In this document: piece after piece, positions 9,870 to 44,600 of the stretch
How the letters are laid out: each line of letters opens with the position of its first letter
Numbering within the stretch: position 1 is the first letter of the stretch
Source of the DNA: Nemertoderma westbladi
Lineage: Eukaryota > Xenacoelomorpha > Nemertodermatida > Nemertodermatidae
Reading direction: 5' to 3'
Assembly (NCBI GenBank): GCA_032718475.1
Contig: JAUCBJ010008178.1
Span: 62,001-126,000 of the forward strand
Length of the DNA stretch: 64,000 nt
The notes under the pieces: model-generated
What the model was told of the DNA's origin: nothing
The model's input: only the letters and a program-made list of their open reading frames with translations
The model's database searches: none
Made by a program: the position numbers and the translations under genes

Positions 9870-10586
9870 AAATGTCTGTCTGCATCACATTATATAGAAC
9901 TAAATGTCTGTCTGCATCACATTATATATAACTAAATGTCTGTCTGCATCACATTATATATAACTAAATGTCTGTCTGCATCACATTATATATAACTAAA
10001 TGTCTGTCTGCATCACATTATATATAACTAAATGTCTGTCTGCATCACATTATATAGAACTAAATGTCTGTCTGCATCACATTATATATAACTAAATGTC
10101 TGTCTGCATCACATTATATATAACTAAATGTCTGTCTGCATCACATTATATAGAACTAAATGTCTGTCTGCATCACATTATATATAACTAAATGTCTGTC
10201 TGCATCACATTATATATAACTAAATGTCTGTCTGCATCACATTATATATAACTAAATGTCTGTCTGCATCACATTATATAGAACTAAATGTCTGTCTGCA
10301 TCACATTATATAGAACTAAATGTCTGTCTGCATCACATTATATAGAACTAAATGTCTGTCTGCATCACATTATATAGAATAAATGTCTGTCTGCATCACA
10401 TTATATAGAACTAAATGTCTGTCTGCATCACATTATATAGAACTAAATGTCTGTCTGCATCACATTATATATAACTAAATGTCTGTCTGCATCACATTAT
10501 ATAGAACTAAATGTCTGTCTGCATCACATTATATATAACTAAATGTCTGTCTGCATCACATCTTGTACGACTGAATGTTTGTCTCA
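9870..10586 (+). repeat. 32-bp minisatellite, about 22 copies
   Basis: Unit aaatgtctgtctgcatcaca followed by ttatatagaact or ttatatataact (32 bp). Copies are nearly identical apart from that g/t site and one 31-bp unit at about 10378. The last copy (10563-10589) degenerates into gaatgtttgtctcacag, which serves as the 3' splice site of the first transmembrane exon. The array lies in the phosphatase intron or flank, and its first unit is interrupted by the CMC transposon. Confidence 0.95.
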
Positions 10587-10589
10587 CAG

Positions 10590-33811
<23,222 letters not shown>

Positions 33812-34163
33812 GTAAGTTGCGTATGGGTCGTTCTCACAAAAAGTGGCCAAACTTTTATGTCAATATGGCCATGCATTCGCACGGTTATATTTCCAAACGA
33901 CACAGATTTAACCCCATGAACCTATATACCAATCGGAAGAGCGGAAATCTGCTCATATTTCAGCAAATTTTCAACAGATTCCATTCACAACCTAGAGAAT
34001 GACACCATTTCAAATATCGAAAATGCATGTTTTTTGAAATGTCACATTGAATTATTTTGAAATATTTGGCTTCTGAGCTAAAGCAATGAAATTTTTATTT
34101 CGTCTTGTGTGGCATTGTTTACGATTGGTTTTGATTATCGATTGAGGTTTGGATTAGGGTTAG

Positions 34164-34939
34164 TTGGAGTTAACTCAATGGAAGACACCTTGTTATGTGC
34201 TATGTGATTGGTCGTTACCATGGTAAGTCGGATGTGAAATAAAATGTAAGGAATAAAAAATAAAATAAAAAGTTATAATAAAATTAAATACCTACTGTAG
34301 ATTTGTGAGTCATGTTATTGCCGCATAAAAACTAAAATATCAACAAATATCGTGGAAATCTAGAAGGAAATCTCCCCGTAAGTGAGTTGAGTATTCGTTT
34401 ATCCCGTAGTCTGCGGTTACTGAATTCGTCCGAACACACAATGTGAAAAAGCTCTGGTCTACTTCTCGCTAACTCTGAAGATAAATACTTTCCCCCAGTC
34501 TCAGTTGATGGGCCTAGACTGTACTGGGATGTCTCCCTGGCAGAATAGTGCAGATCAAGATAAGGTATCTTTAGTAATGAAGTTAAACTGCAGTACTACA
34601 GAATAGCCTAAATCATGAGGAAGTATTGGACTGGAGTATTATTAGAGAGCTTTTTCACATTGTGTGTTCGGACGAATTCAGTAACCGCAGACTACGGGAT
34701 AAACGAATACTCAACTCACTTACGGGGAGATTTCCACGATATTTGTTGATATTTTAGTTTTTATGCGGCAATAACATGACTCACAAATCTACAGTAGGTA
34801 TTAAATTTTATTATAACTTTTTATTTTATTTTTAATTTCTTACATTTTATTTACAGAAGTAACAACCGAATGACCATGGCAACGACCAATCACATGCCAC
34901 ACAGCAAGGTAGGTGTGTCTTCCATGATGTGAACTCCAA
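34164..34939. repeat. 776-bp inverted repeat (foldback/MITE-like)
   Basis: The left arm, about 34164-34455, is inverted as about 34646-34939, around a 190-bp spacer. The inner 180 bp are nearly identical (for example ttcggacgaattcagtaacc and its complement), apart from a 12-bp insertion in the left arm near 34362. The outer 100 bp are more diverged but alignable (gtgattggtcgtt.ccatgg). No coding capacity is seen. It could form a very long hairpin. The target duplication is unclear, so the element type is not assigned. Confidence 0.85.
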
Positions 34940-34959
34940 GCCATCTAACTCAATTATTT

Positions 34960-35195
34960 GAGATAGCGGATATGTACTAAGTACACTATAAACAGCGCGA
35001 AATCGCGCAAAGGTCCGCGTCTACTAACGCATGAACTCGTCTCCTTGAATTGTTTACTACCAATCTTAGAACAAAAAACATTCACCGGAAAGTGGGATTG
35101 AACTCGGTACCTAGAGATTCCAAGTCCAACGCTCTGCCAACTTCGCCACTGCGCCGTATGAAGCTTATAAAGCTCCAACAACAACAACAACAACG
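34960..35195 (-). mobile_element. tRNA-derived SINE
   Basis: On the minus strand, ggcgcagtggcgaagttggc begins at about 35155 with an A-box-like element (35137-35148). A B-box-like gagttcaatcc lies at 35095-35105, at tRNA-like spacing. An unrelated tail of about 130 bp follows. The body is flanked on its 5' side by a (GTT)n run. No cloverleaf-competent mature tRNA is apparent, so a SINE is more likely than a gene. Confidence 0.5.
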
Positions 35196-35275
35196 GAGTG
35201 AATACTAGAGGTCTCGCTACGCGGACGTAAAAAAAACCGAGGATTTCAAATCCTCTTAGAGGCTCCGATGTATTT

Positions 35276-37522
35276 CTTCTGTTTATATATATATTTTTTA
35301 TTCATACAGACCCAGTCTATTGTAACGAGAGCAGAGAGAATCAAGTATAGATTCACCGACCTCCGTGCCATCATCCATCCACCTTATATATCAGCTATGC
35401 AACATTTACTATTCATAATAACTCTTATCTTATATTTTAATCTATGCAACTAACAAATCCTTTGTTATATATTTAGTAGGTTTGATTACATTCTGTGGTT
35501 CAGTAATAATGTTCTGTATTTTGCCTTTTGTCCGCATATTTCCTGAATATATCTGAAAAAATCGCGCGTCATGGCGTCGTGGCAATCATGGTTGTCAATT
35601 ATATTGTTCTTATCTATTTTAGTTTGTTGTGCCTTGGTATTTTTTGGACCATCAAACACATTGGAGACCAATCCATAATTTTGAAGACTATTTCATGATA
35701 ATAAATATTTAGCATTAGTTACATTTATTAATAATTTATTTAAAAGATTTTTAGTGAACGGAATTTAAGACTATTTAGTTACCTTTTTGTTAATTGAATC
35801 GAATGGTTTATAATTTGTTGATAATGTCAATCAAGTGCCAACAGTAATTGAATTGATTTCTGATTATTTCATTTATTCTACCAATTACTTGTAAACTATT
35901 CTTAGTCAATTATTATCGTAATAAATTATTTAGGCTCGGAATTCACTATAACTAATTCATATATTTTTTGTTATATTTTATTAAATATCATTCTATGTTG
36001 CTTGTGTTGCTAACAATTTGCCTTATTTAGCATGCTAACATAGTCTCATAAAAACCATTCCCTTTTCCCCTTTGGTGCCTAACTAACTATGCCTAATTAA
36101 CTAATTATATTATTAGTTGTTGTCCTTACATTGTTGGTGCGATCAATAGTATTAATTTTTACACAGTATATTATTATTTAGTTAACATTCCCATAGATAT
36201 TAGTTCGGCTTTCATTGTAATTGTGGTTCTACCAATTTGTTCAATCAATAAATGTATACGTATGATAATTTTAGGATACTTTTAGTTGGGCCATGTAAAT
36301 ATCTCATTACGGTTGCGTCTTTAATTAAAAATTACTTGACTCAAATCATTTTGTCGGTTCCTGTGTATGCGGGTAACCATAGTAACCACTTCGACACTTC
36401 ATTAAGTCGTTAATATGCAAACAAACAGACAATTATTAATTTAGTACGTAATATCAGATATTATGGCGTTTCGAATTGATGCAGATATTCCATCAGTATG
36501 TCACCCTGCTAGTGTACAATGCCTAATGGTACATGGCAGTATATTCTATCGTTTAGGCTGTACGTACAGCGCTGCAGGTCTCTTACGCGGGTCCAATTCT
36601 TAGATGAGGTACCGTGAATGAAGTAAATATCAACTAAATAATACGTCGTTAAATAATATAGAATAATGTGTGTTTGTTACTGTAACGTAGATTTATATAT
36701 TATGATCATGGTCTACTTTATACCTGTTACTTGTAATAAACACTAATATTATACTGTTTTTAATAATTGGATGTATTATTTATTTTTATGATAATAATAT
36801 GTAATAAGAAATACGGAATACATTATAATTAACAATTTGAATTGATTTCTTTACTTTTAAAGACAACTATTTATTGTGGGAGCTTTTTGACTGGTTGAAC
36901 TTTCATTTTGACGAATCGAACATTTGAGAATTCCATCGATCATTCTTGACCTAATAAAACAGATTATTACATTGGTCATCCTAGAGATATATTCTCTCAT
37001 ATATTCTCAACCTGTTTAACTGATTCATTGAACGCCTTGAAGTCGGTTCGTGGAACACTTTAAACATCCTAGAGATGCCAGATTATAGTGCGTCCTGATC
37101 TCTACAAAAGGCAATTCATTTACCGTTATTGTATAATTAACCTGTGCGACCAATAATATATGTGGCAAAATACGCACAACTTTATAAGTCGTTTATCAAT
37201 AAAATATCAGCAGCGGGTAATATATTAATTACTATATTTCGGCATATATAACAACTTGAGGGGGTACAAATAAAGGTATGAGATCTTTTAATTAATTTAC
37301 TGTAAATTATTGACACAATGAAAGAGCTATTTTGTGCATTAGGGATGTGAGTTTTCCCAAAATATCCAGGAATTTTCGGAAAAGTATACTTCACGCGTAG
37401 TTACGCCCACAAGATCCAAGACGCCGAACCACTTTCTACACGTTCTACACGTCCAGTTTCTAGTGTTTACTCTAGTAATAATAATAATAATATTCCCTAT
37501 ACACCCACGAATGAGTTAGGGT
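35276..37522. other. AT-rich intergenic sequence, no gene seen
   Basis: It lies between the convergent phosphatase and tetraspanin genes. No open frame with recognisable motifs was found on either strand, and no sign of a second phosphatase domain. Confidence 0.5.
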
Positions 37523-37860
37523 CTAGCTACTGTAGTTGCACTTCGCACAATGACGGTTGAACCACATTACTGAAGTATATTTTTTGTTGCAATGGGGGCA
37601 GGTGAAACGTTGCCCCTCTGAGTCCAATTTAGTTCCCCAGTTCCGTACTGCAGACCGGAAATTAGATCGATTGTCTATCAGTGACTGACTGTGGGACCCG
37701 ATAGTATCAGACATATCCTTGCTGGCGTCACGTATATAGCAGAGGTGTCTACCTAGTTTATTACCATTCGCCCGGGCGAAGAGTAGATCTCGGCAGGGGA
37801 TGTCATGTCTGAGCACATGGCCTATTAGGTTCATGCGCCGTATCCTGATGCGTTGAACTA
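37523..37860 (-). mobile_element. LINE ORF2 C-terminal fragment with zinc-finger tail
   Basis: The minus-strand frame reads IRRMNLIGHVLRHDIPCRDL, then DNRSNFRSAVRNWG, then FTCPHCNKKYTSVMWFNRHC. This is the usual end of many non-LTR retrotransposon polyproteins: R.....GHV.R......, then RS.WR.AV, then a C2H2-like finger. The frame ends at TGA/TAA near 37523. Upstream parts of the element are missing. Confidence 0.7.
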
Positions 37861-38400
37861 GTGTTTACTCTACTTGTGTTTTACTATGTGTTTTCAGAAT
37901 GTGTATAAACTGGCAAAATAGCACACGTAGGATATATTATATTGTGAAAGAGTTAAAATTGAAAATGTATTAATTTTCGAATTTGTGTTCAATATAAAAC
38001 ATATTGAATCATTATTGTGATATTATGATATGAAATATCATATAGTTAATAATGAAATTGACAAAACACAAAAATCACAATCACTATTTTAGTTCAAATC
38101 TTATTATTTTATGTAATTAATAAGAGGATATTTCTGTAAATATTTACTATTCAAAGTAAACTATATATATATATAATAAATTTATAAAATAGCAAATTTC
38201 CGGAAAAATGAGTAAGAAATTTACGGAATTTTCTTAACAGACTCAAATCCCGGCGAATTCATCTCGAAGTTTTTCCCCACGACAGAGTTCACATTATAAT
38301 TGCGTAAATACCCCCCCCCCCCCCTCCCTTCAATAATCACAAATGATTACATCAGATGGTTTCCCCCAACAATGTAATTTACTACACATTATTCGTAAGA
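37861..38400. other. AT-rich spacer with poly-C tract
   Basis: No gene. It contains a C-rich run at about 38310-38326 and (TA)n near 38163-38176. Confidence 0.5.
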
Positions 38401-38406
38401 TTTATT
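38401..38406 (-). terminator. candidate polyadenylation signal of the tetraspanin gene
   Basis: AATAAA on the minus strand, 111 bp after the stop codon of the last tetraspanin exon. Position and strand fit; processing was not tested. Confidence 0.5.
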
Positions 38407-38516
38407 ATTTTGAAATATCAACATAAAATGTTGAGAAGTCTTTTTTTGTGCAAGACGTCAGTAACATAAAATATCTAACGTGTGGCAGCAAATTGTTCTA
38501 TTGTATATAGCGCCAT

Positions 38517-38696
38517 CTACCGAGAGTAACTGGGACCGCTGTATATGTCCGTGTATGGAATATCTTCCTTGCGGAATATGAGAACACAAGCGCTCACCAT
38601 AGCCAGAAACATAATCACTGCGAACCCAATAGCGACTCCAGCAATCACAGCCAGATTGTCTTTAAATAAATCTTCAATCGTTGGGGAACATCCCTC
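38517..38696 (-). CDS. tetraspanin exon 2 (end of large loop, TM4, tail)
   Basis: On the minus strand the acceptor ttcactatgttacag ends at 38697. The exon reads EGCSPTIEDLFKDN, AVIAGVAIGFAVIMFLAMVS, ACVLIFRKEDIPYTDIYSGP, SYSR and stop. The GC and the following hydrophobic helix are the usual end of a tetraspanin. The minisatellite starts about 33 bp beyond the acceptor, so the branch point must lie in that short gap or within the array. Confidence 0.93.
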   Translation of the reverse strand, partial: EGCSPTIEDLFKDNLAVIAGVAIGFAVIMFLAMVSACVLIFRKEDIPYTDIYSGPSYSR

Positions 38697-41600
38697 CTGT
38701 AACATAGTGAATGGAAAACCGTCTTTATAAAATGGCGGTGTTATGGTGAGTAAACGCTACACCGACAACCAAGGCCATGGCAGTGTTATGGGGTGTAAAC
38801 GCTACACCGACAACCAAGGCCATGGCAGTGTTATGGTGAGTAAACGCTACACCGACAGCCAAGGCCATTGCAGGGTTATGGTGTGTAAACGCTACACCGA
38901 CAACCAAGGCCATGGCAGTGTTATGGGGTGTAAACGCTACACCGACAACCAAGGCCATGGCAGTGTTATGGTATGTAAACGCTACACCAAGAACCAAGGC
39001 CATGGCAGTGTTATGGGGTGTAAATGCTACACCGACAACCAAAGCCATGGCAGTCTTATGGGGTGTAAACGCTACACCAACAACCAAGGCCATGGTAGTG
39101 TTATGGGGTGTTAACGCTACACCAACAACCAAAGCCATGGCAGTGTTATGGGGTGTAAACGCTAAACCGACAACCAAAGCCATGGCAGTGTTATGGGTTG
39201 TAAACGCTAAACCGACAACCACGGCCAAGGCAGTGTTATGGGGTGTAAACGCTACACCAACAACCAAGGCCATGGCAGAGTTATGGTGTGTTAACGCTAC
39301 ACCAACAACCAAGGCCATGGCAGTGTTATGGGGTGTAAACGCTACACCGACAACCAAAGCCATGGCAGTCTTATGGGGTGTAAACGCTACACCAACAATC
39401 AAAGCCATGGCAGTGTTATGGGGTGTAAACGCTACACCGACAACCAAGACCATGGCAGTGTTATGGGGTGTAAACGCTACACCGACAACCAAGGCCATGG
39501 CAGTGTTATGGGGTGTAAACGCTACACCGACAACCAAAGCCATGGCAGTGTTATGGGGTGTAAACGCTACACCGACAACCAAGGCGGTGTGTAAACGCTA
39601 CACCGACAACCAAAGCCATGGAAGTGTTATGGTATGTAAACGCTACACCAACAACCAAGGCCATGGCAGTGTTATGGGGTGTAAATGCTACACCGACAAC
39701 CAAAGCCATGGCAGTCTTATGGGGTGTAAACGCTACACCAACAATCAAAGCCATGGCAGTGTTATGGGGTGTAAACGCTACACCGACAACCAAGACCATG
39801 GCAGTGTTATGGGTGTAAACGCTACACCGACAACCAAGGCCATGGCAGTGTTATGGGGTGTAAACGCTACACCGACAACCAAAGCCATGGCAGTGTTATG
39901 GGGTTTAAACGCTACACCGACAACCAAGGCGGTGTGTAAACGCTACACCGACGAAGTGTTATGGTGTGTAAACGCTACACCAACAACCAAGGCCATGGCA
40001 GTGTTATGGGGTGTAAACGCTACATAGATAACCAAGGCCATGGCAGTGTTATGGGGTGTAAACGCTAAACCGACAACCAAAGCCATGGCAGTGTTATGGG
40101 GTGTAAACGCTAAACCGACAACCACGGCCAAGGCAGTGTTATGGGGTGTAAACGCTACACCAACAACCAAGGCCATGGCAGAGTTATGGTGTGTTAACGC
40201 TACACCAACAACCAAGGCCATGGCAGTGTTATGGGGTGTAAACGCTACACCGACAACCAAAGCCATGGCAGTCTTATGGGGTGTAAACGCTACACCAACA
40301 ATCAAAGCCATGGCAGTGTTATGGGGTGTAAACGCTACACCGACAACCAAGACCATGGCAGTGTTATGGGGTGTAAACGCTACACCGACAACCAAGGCCA
40401 TGGCAGTGTTATGGGGTGTAAACGCTACACCGACAACCAAAGCCATGGCAGTGTTATGGGGTGTAAACGCTACACCGACAACCAAGGCGGTGTGTAAACG
40501 CTACACCGACAACCAAAGCCATGGAAGTGTTATGGTATGTAAACGCTACACCAACAACCAAGGCCATGGCAGTGTTATGGGGTGTAAATGCTACACCGAC
40601 AACCAAAGCCATGGCAGTCTTATGGGGTGTAAACGCTACACCAACAATCAAAGCCATGGCAGTGTTATGGGGTGTAAACGCTACACCGACAACCAAGACC
40701 ATGGCAGTGTTATGGGGTGTAAACGCTACACCGACAACCAAGGCCATGGCAGTGTTATGGGGTGTAAACGCTACACCGACAACCAAAGCCATGGCAGTGT
40801 TATGGGGTTTAAACGCTACACCGACAACCAAAGCCATGGAAGTGTTATGGTGTGTAAACGCTACACCAACAACCAAGGCCATGGCAGTGTTATGGGGTGT
40901 AAACGCTACATAGACAACCAAGGCCATGGCAGTGTTATGGGGTGTAAACGCTACACCAACAACCAAAGCCATAGAAGTGTTATGGTGTGTAAACGCTACA
41001 CCAACAACCAAGGCCATGGCAGTGTTATGGGGTGTAAACGCTACACCAACAACCAAGGCCATGGTAGTGTTATGGGGTGTTAACGCTACACCAACAACCA
41101 AAGCCATGGCAGTGTTATGGGGTGTAAACGCTAAACCGACAACCAAAGCCATGGCAGTGTTATGGGGTGTAAACGCTAAACCGACAACCACGGCCAAGGC
41201 AGTGTTATGGGGTGTAAACGCTACACCAACAACCAAGGCCATGGCAGAGTTATGGTGTGTTAACGCTACACCAACAACCAAGGCCATGGCAGTGTTATGG
41301 GGTGTAAACGCTACACCGACAACCAAAGCCATGGCAGTCTTATGGGGTGTAAACGCTACACCAACAATCAAAGCCATGGCAGTGTTATGGGGTGTAAACG
41401 CTACACCGACAACCAAGACCATGGCAGTGTTATGGGGTGTAAACGCTACACCGACAACCAAGGCCATGGCAGTGTTATGGGGTGTAAACGCTACACCGAG
41501 AACCAAAGCCATGGCAGTGTTATGGGGTGTAAACGCTACACCGACAACCAAGGCGGTGTGTAAACGCTACACCGACAACCAAAGCCATGGAAGTGTTATG

Positions 41601-44600
41601 GTATGTAAACGCTACACCAACAACCAAGGCCATGGCAGTGTTATGGGGTGTAAATGCTACACCGACAACCAAAGCCATGGCAGTCTTATGGGGTGTAAAC
41701 GCTACACCAATAATCAAAGCCATGGCAGTGTTATGGGGTGTAAACGCTACACCGACAACCAAGACCATGGCAGTGTTATGGGGTGTAAACGCTACACCGA
41801 CAACCAATGCCATGGCAGTGTTATGGGGTGTAAACGCTACACCGACAACCAAAGCCATGGCAGTGTTATGGGGTGTAAACGCTACACCGACAACCAAGGC
41901 GGTGTGTAAACGCTACACCGACAACCAAAGCCATGGAAGTGTTATGGTATGTAAACGCTACACCAACAACCAAGGCCATGGCAGTGTTATGGGGTGTAAA
42001 TGCTACACCGACAACCAAAGCCATGGCAGTCTTATGGGGTGTAAACGCTACACCAACAATCAAAGCCATGGCAGTGTTATGGGGTGTAAACGCTACACCG
42101 ACAACCAAGACCATGGCAGTGTTATGGGGTGTAAACGCTACACCGACAACCAAGGCCATGGCAGTGTTATGGGGTGTAAACGCTACACCGACAACCAAAG
42201 CCATGGCAGTGTTATGGGGTTTAAACGCTACACCGACAACCAAAGCCATGGAAGTGTTATGGTGTGTAAACGCTACACCAACAACCAAGGCCATGGCAGT
42301 GTTATGGGGTGTAAACGCTACATAGACAACCAAGGCCATGGCAGTGTTATGGGGTGTAAACGCTACACCAACAATCAAAGCCATGGCAGTGTTATGGGGT
42401 GTAAACGCTACACCGACAACCAAGACCATGGCAGTGTTATGGGGTGTAAACGCTACACCGACAACCAAGGCCATGGCAGTGTTATGGGGTGTAAACGCTA
42501 CACCGACAACCAAAGCCATGGCAGTGTTATGGGGTTTAAACGCTACACCGACAACCAAAGCCATGGAAGTGTTATGGTGTGTAAACGCTACACCAACAAC
42601 CAAGGCCATGGCAGTGTTATGGGGTGTAAACGCTACATAGACAACCAAGGCCATGGCAGTGTTATGGGGTGTAAACGCTACACCAACAACCAAAGCCATA
42701 GAAGTGTTATGGTGTGTAAACGCTACACCAACAACCAAGGCCATGGCAGTGTTATGGGGTGTAAACGCTACACCAACAACCAAGGCCATGGTAGTGTTAT
42801 GGGGTGTTAACGCTACACCAACAACCAAAGCCATGGCAGTGTTATGGGGTGTAAACGCTAAACCGACAACCAAAGCCATGGCAGTGTTATGGGGTGTAAA
42901 CGCTAAACCGACAACCACGGCCAAGGCAGTGTTATGGGGTGTAAACGCTACACCAACAACCAAGGCCATGGCAGAGTTATGGTGTGTTAACGCTACACCA
43001 ACAACCAAGGCCATGGCAGTGTTATGGGGTGTAAACGCTACACCGACAACCAAAGCCATGGCAGTCTTATGGGGTGTAAACGCTACACCAACAATCAAAG
43101 CCATGGCAGTGTTATGGGGTGTAAACGCTACACCGACAACCAAGACCATGGCAGTGTTATGGGGTGTAAACGCTACACCGACAACCAAGGCCATGGCAGT
43201 GTTATGGGGTGTAAACGCTACACCGAGAACCAAAGCCATGGCAGTGTTATGGGGTGTAAACGCTACACCGACAACCAAGGCGGTGTGTAAACGCTACACC
43301 GACAACCAAAGCCATGGAAGTGTTATGGTATGTAAACGCTACACCAACAACCAAGGCCATGGCAGTGTTATGGGGTGTAAATGCTACACCGACAACCAAA
43401 GCCATGGCAGTCTTATGGGGTGTAAACGCTACACCAACAATCAAAGCCATGGCAGTGTTATGGGGTGTAAACGCTACACCGACAACCAGGACCATGGCAG
43501 TGTTATGGGGTGTAAACGCTACACCGACAACCAAGGCCATGGCAGTGTTATGGGGTGTAAACGCTACACCGACAACCAAAGCCATGGCAGTGTTATGGGG
43601 TTTAAACGCTACACCGACAACCAAGGCGGTGTGTAAACGCTACACCGACAACCAAAGCCATGGAAGTGTTATGGTGTGTAAACGCTACACCAACAACCAA
43701 GGCCATGGCAGTGTTATGGGGTGTAAACGCTACATAGACAACCAAGGCTATGGCAGTGTTATGGGGTGTAAACGCTACACCAACAACCAAAGCCATAGAA
43801 GTGTTATGGTGTGTAAACGCTACACCAACAACCAAGGCCATGGCAGTGTTATGGGGTGTAAACGCTACACCAACAACCAAAGCCATGGAAGTGTTATGGG
43901 GTGTAAACGCTACACCGACAACCAAGACCATGGTAGTGTTATGGTGTGTAAACGCTACACCAACAACCAAGGCCATGACAGTGTTATGGGGTGTAAACGC
44001 TACACCAACAACCAAGACCATGGTAGTGTTATGGGGTGTAAACGCTACATAGACAACCAAGGCCATGGCGGTGTTATGGGGTGTAAACGCAACACCGATA
44101 ACCAAAGCCATGGAAGTGTTATGGTGTGTAAACGCTACACCGACAACCAAGGCCATGGCGGTGTTATGGGGTGTAAACGCTACACCGACAACCAAGGCCA
44201 TGGCGGTGTTATGGAGTGTAAACGCTACACAGACAACCAAGGCCATGGCGGTGTTATGGGGTGCAAACGCTACACCGACAACCAAAGCCATGGAAGTGTT
44301 ATGGTGTGTAAACGCTACACCGACAACCAAGGCCATGGCAGTGTTTTGGGGTGTAAACGCTACACCGACAACCAAGGCCATGGCGGTGTTATGGGGTGTA
44401 AACGCTACACCGACAACCAAAGCCATGGCAGTGTTATGGGGTGTAAACGCTAAACCGACAACCACGGCCAAGGCAGTGTTATGGGGTGTAAACGCTACAC
44501 CAACAACCAAGGCCATGGCAGAGTTATGGTGTGTTAACGCTACACCAACAACCAAGGCCATGGCAGTGTTATGGGGTGTAAACGCTACACCGACAACCAA

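Noticed and set aside
35090-35160. A functional tRNA gene
   Set aside because: A- and B-box-like segments are present, but the arms do not pair as a proper cloverleaf and a long tail follows. A SINE is the better reading.
35240-35256. Perfect palindrome gaggatttcaaatcctc
   Set aside because: A short hairpin in AT-rich DNA beside the SINE; nothing around it suggests a terminator or regulatory role.
33812-38500. Second (D2) phosphatase domain downstream
   Set aside because: No KNR, WP or signature-like exons were found in this stretch. The catalytic domain matches the R3 class, which has a single domain.
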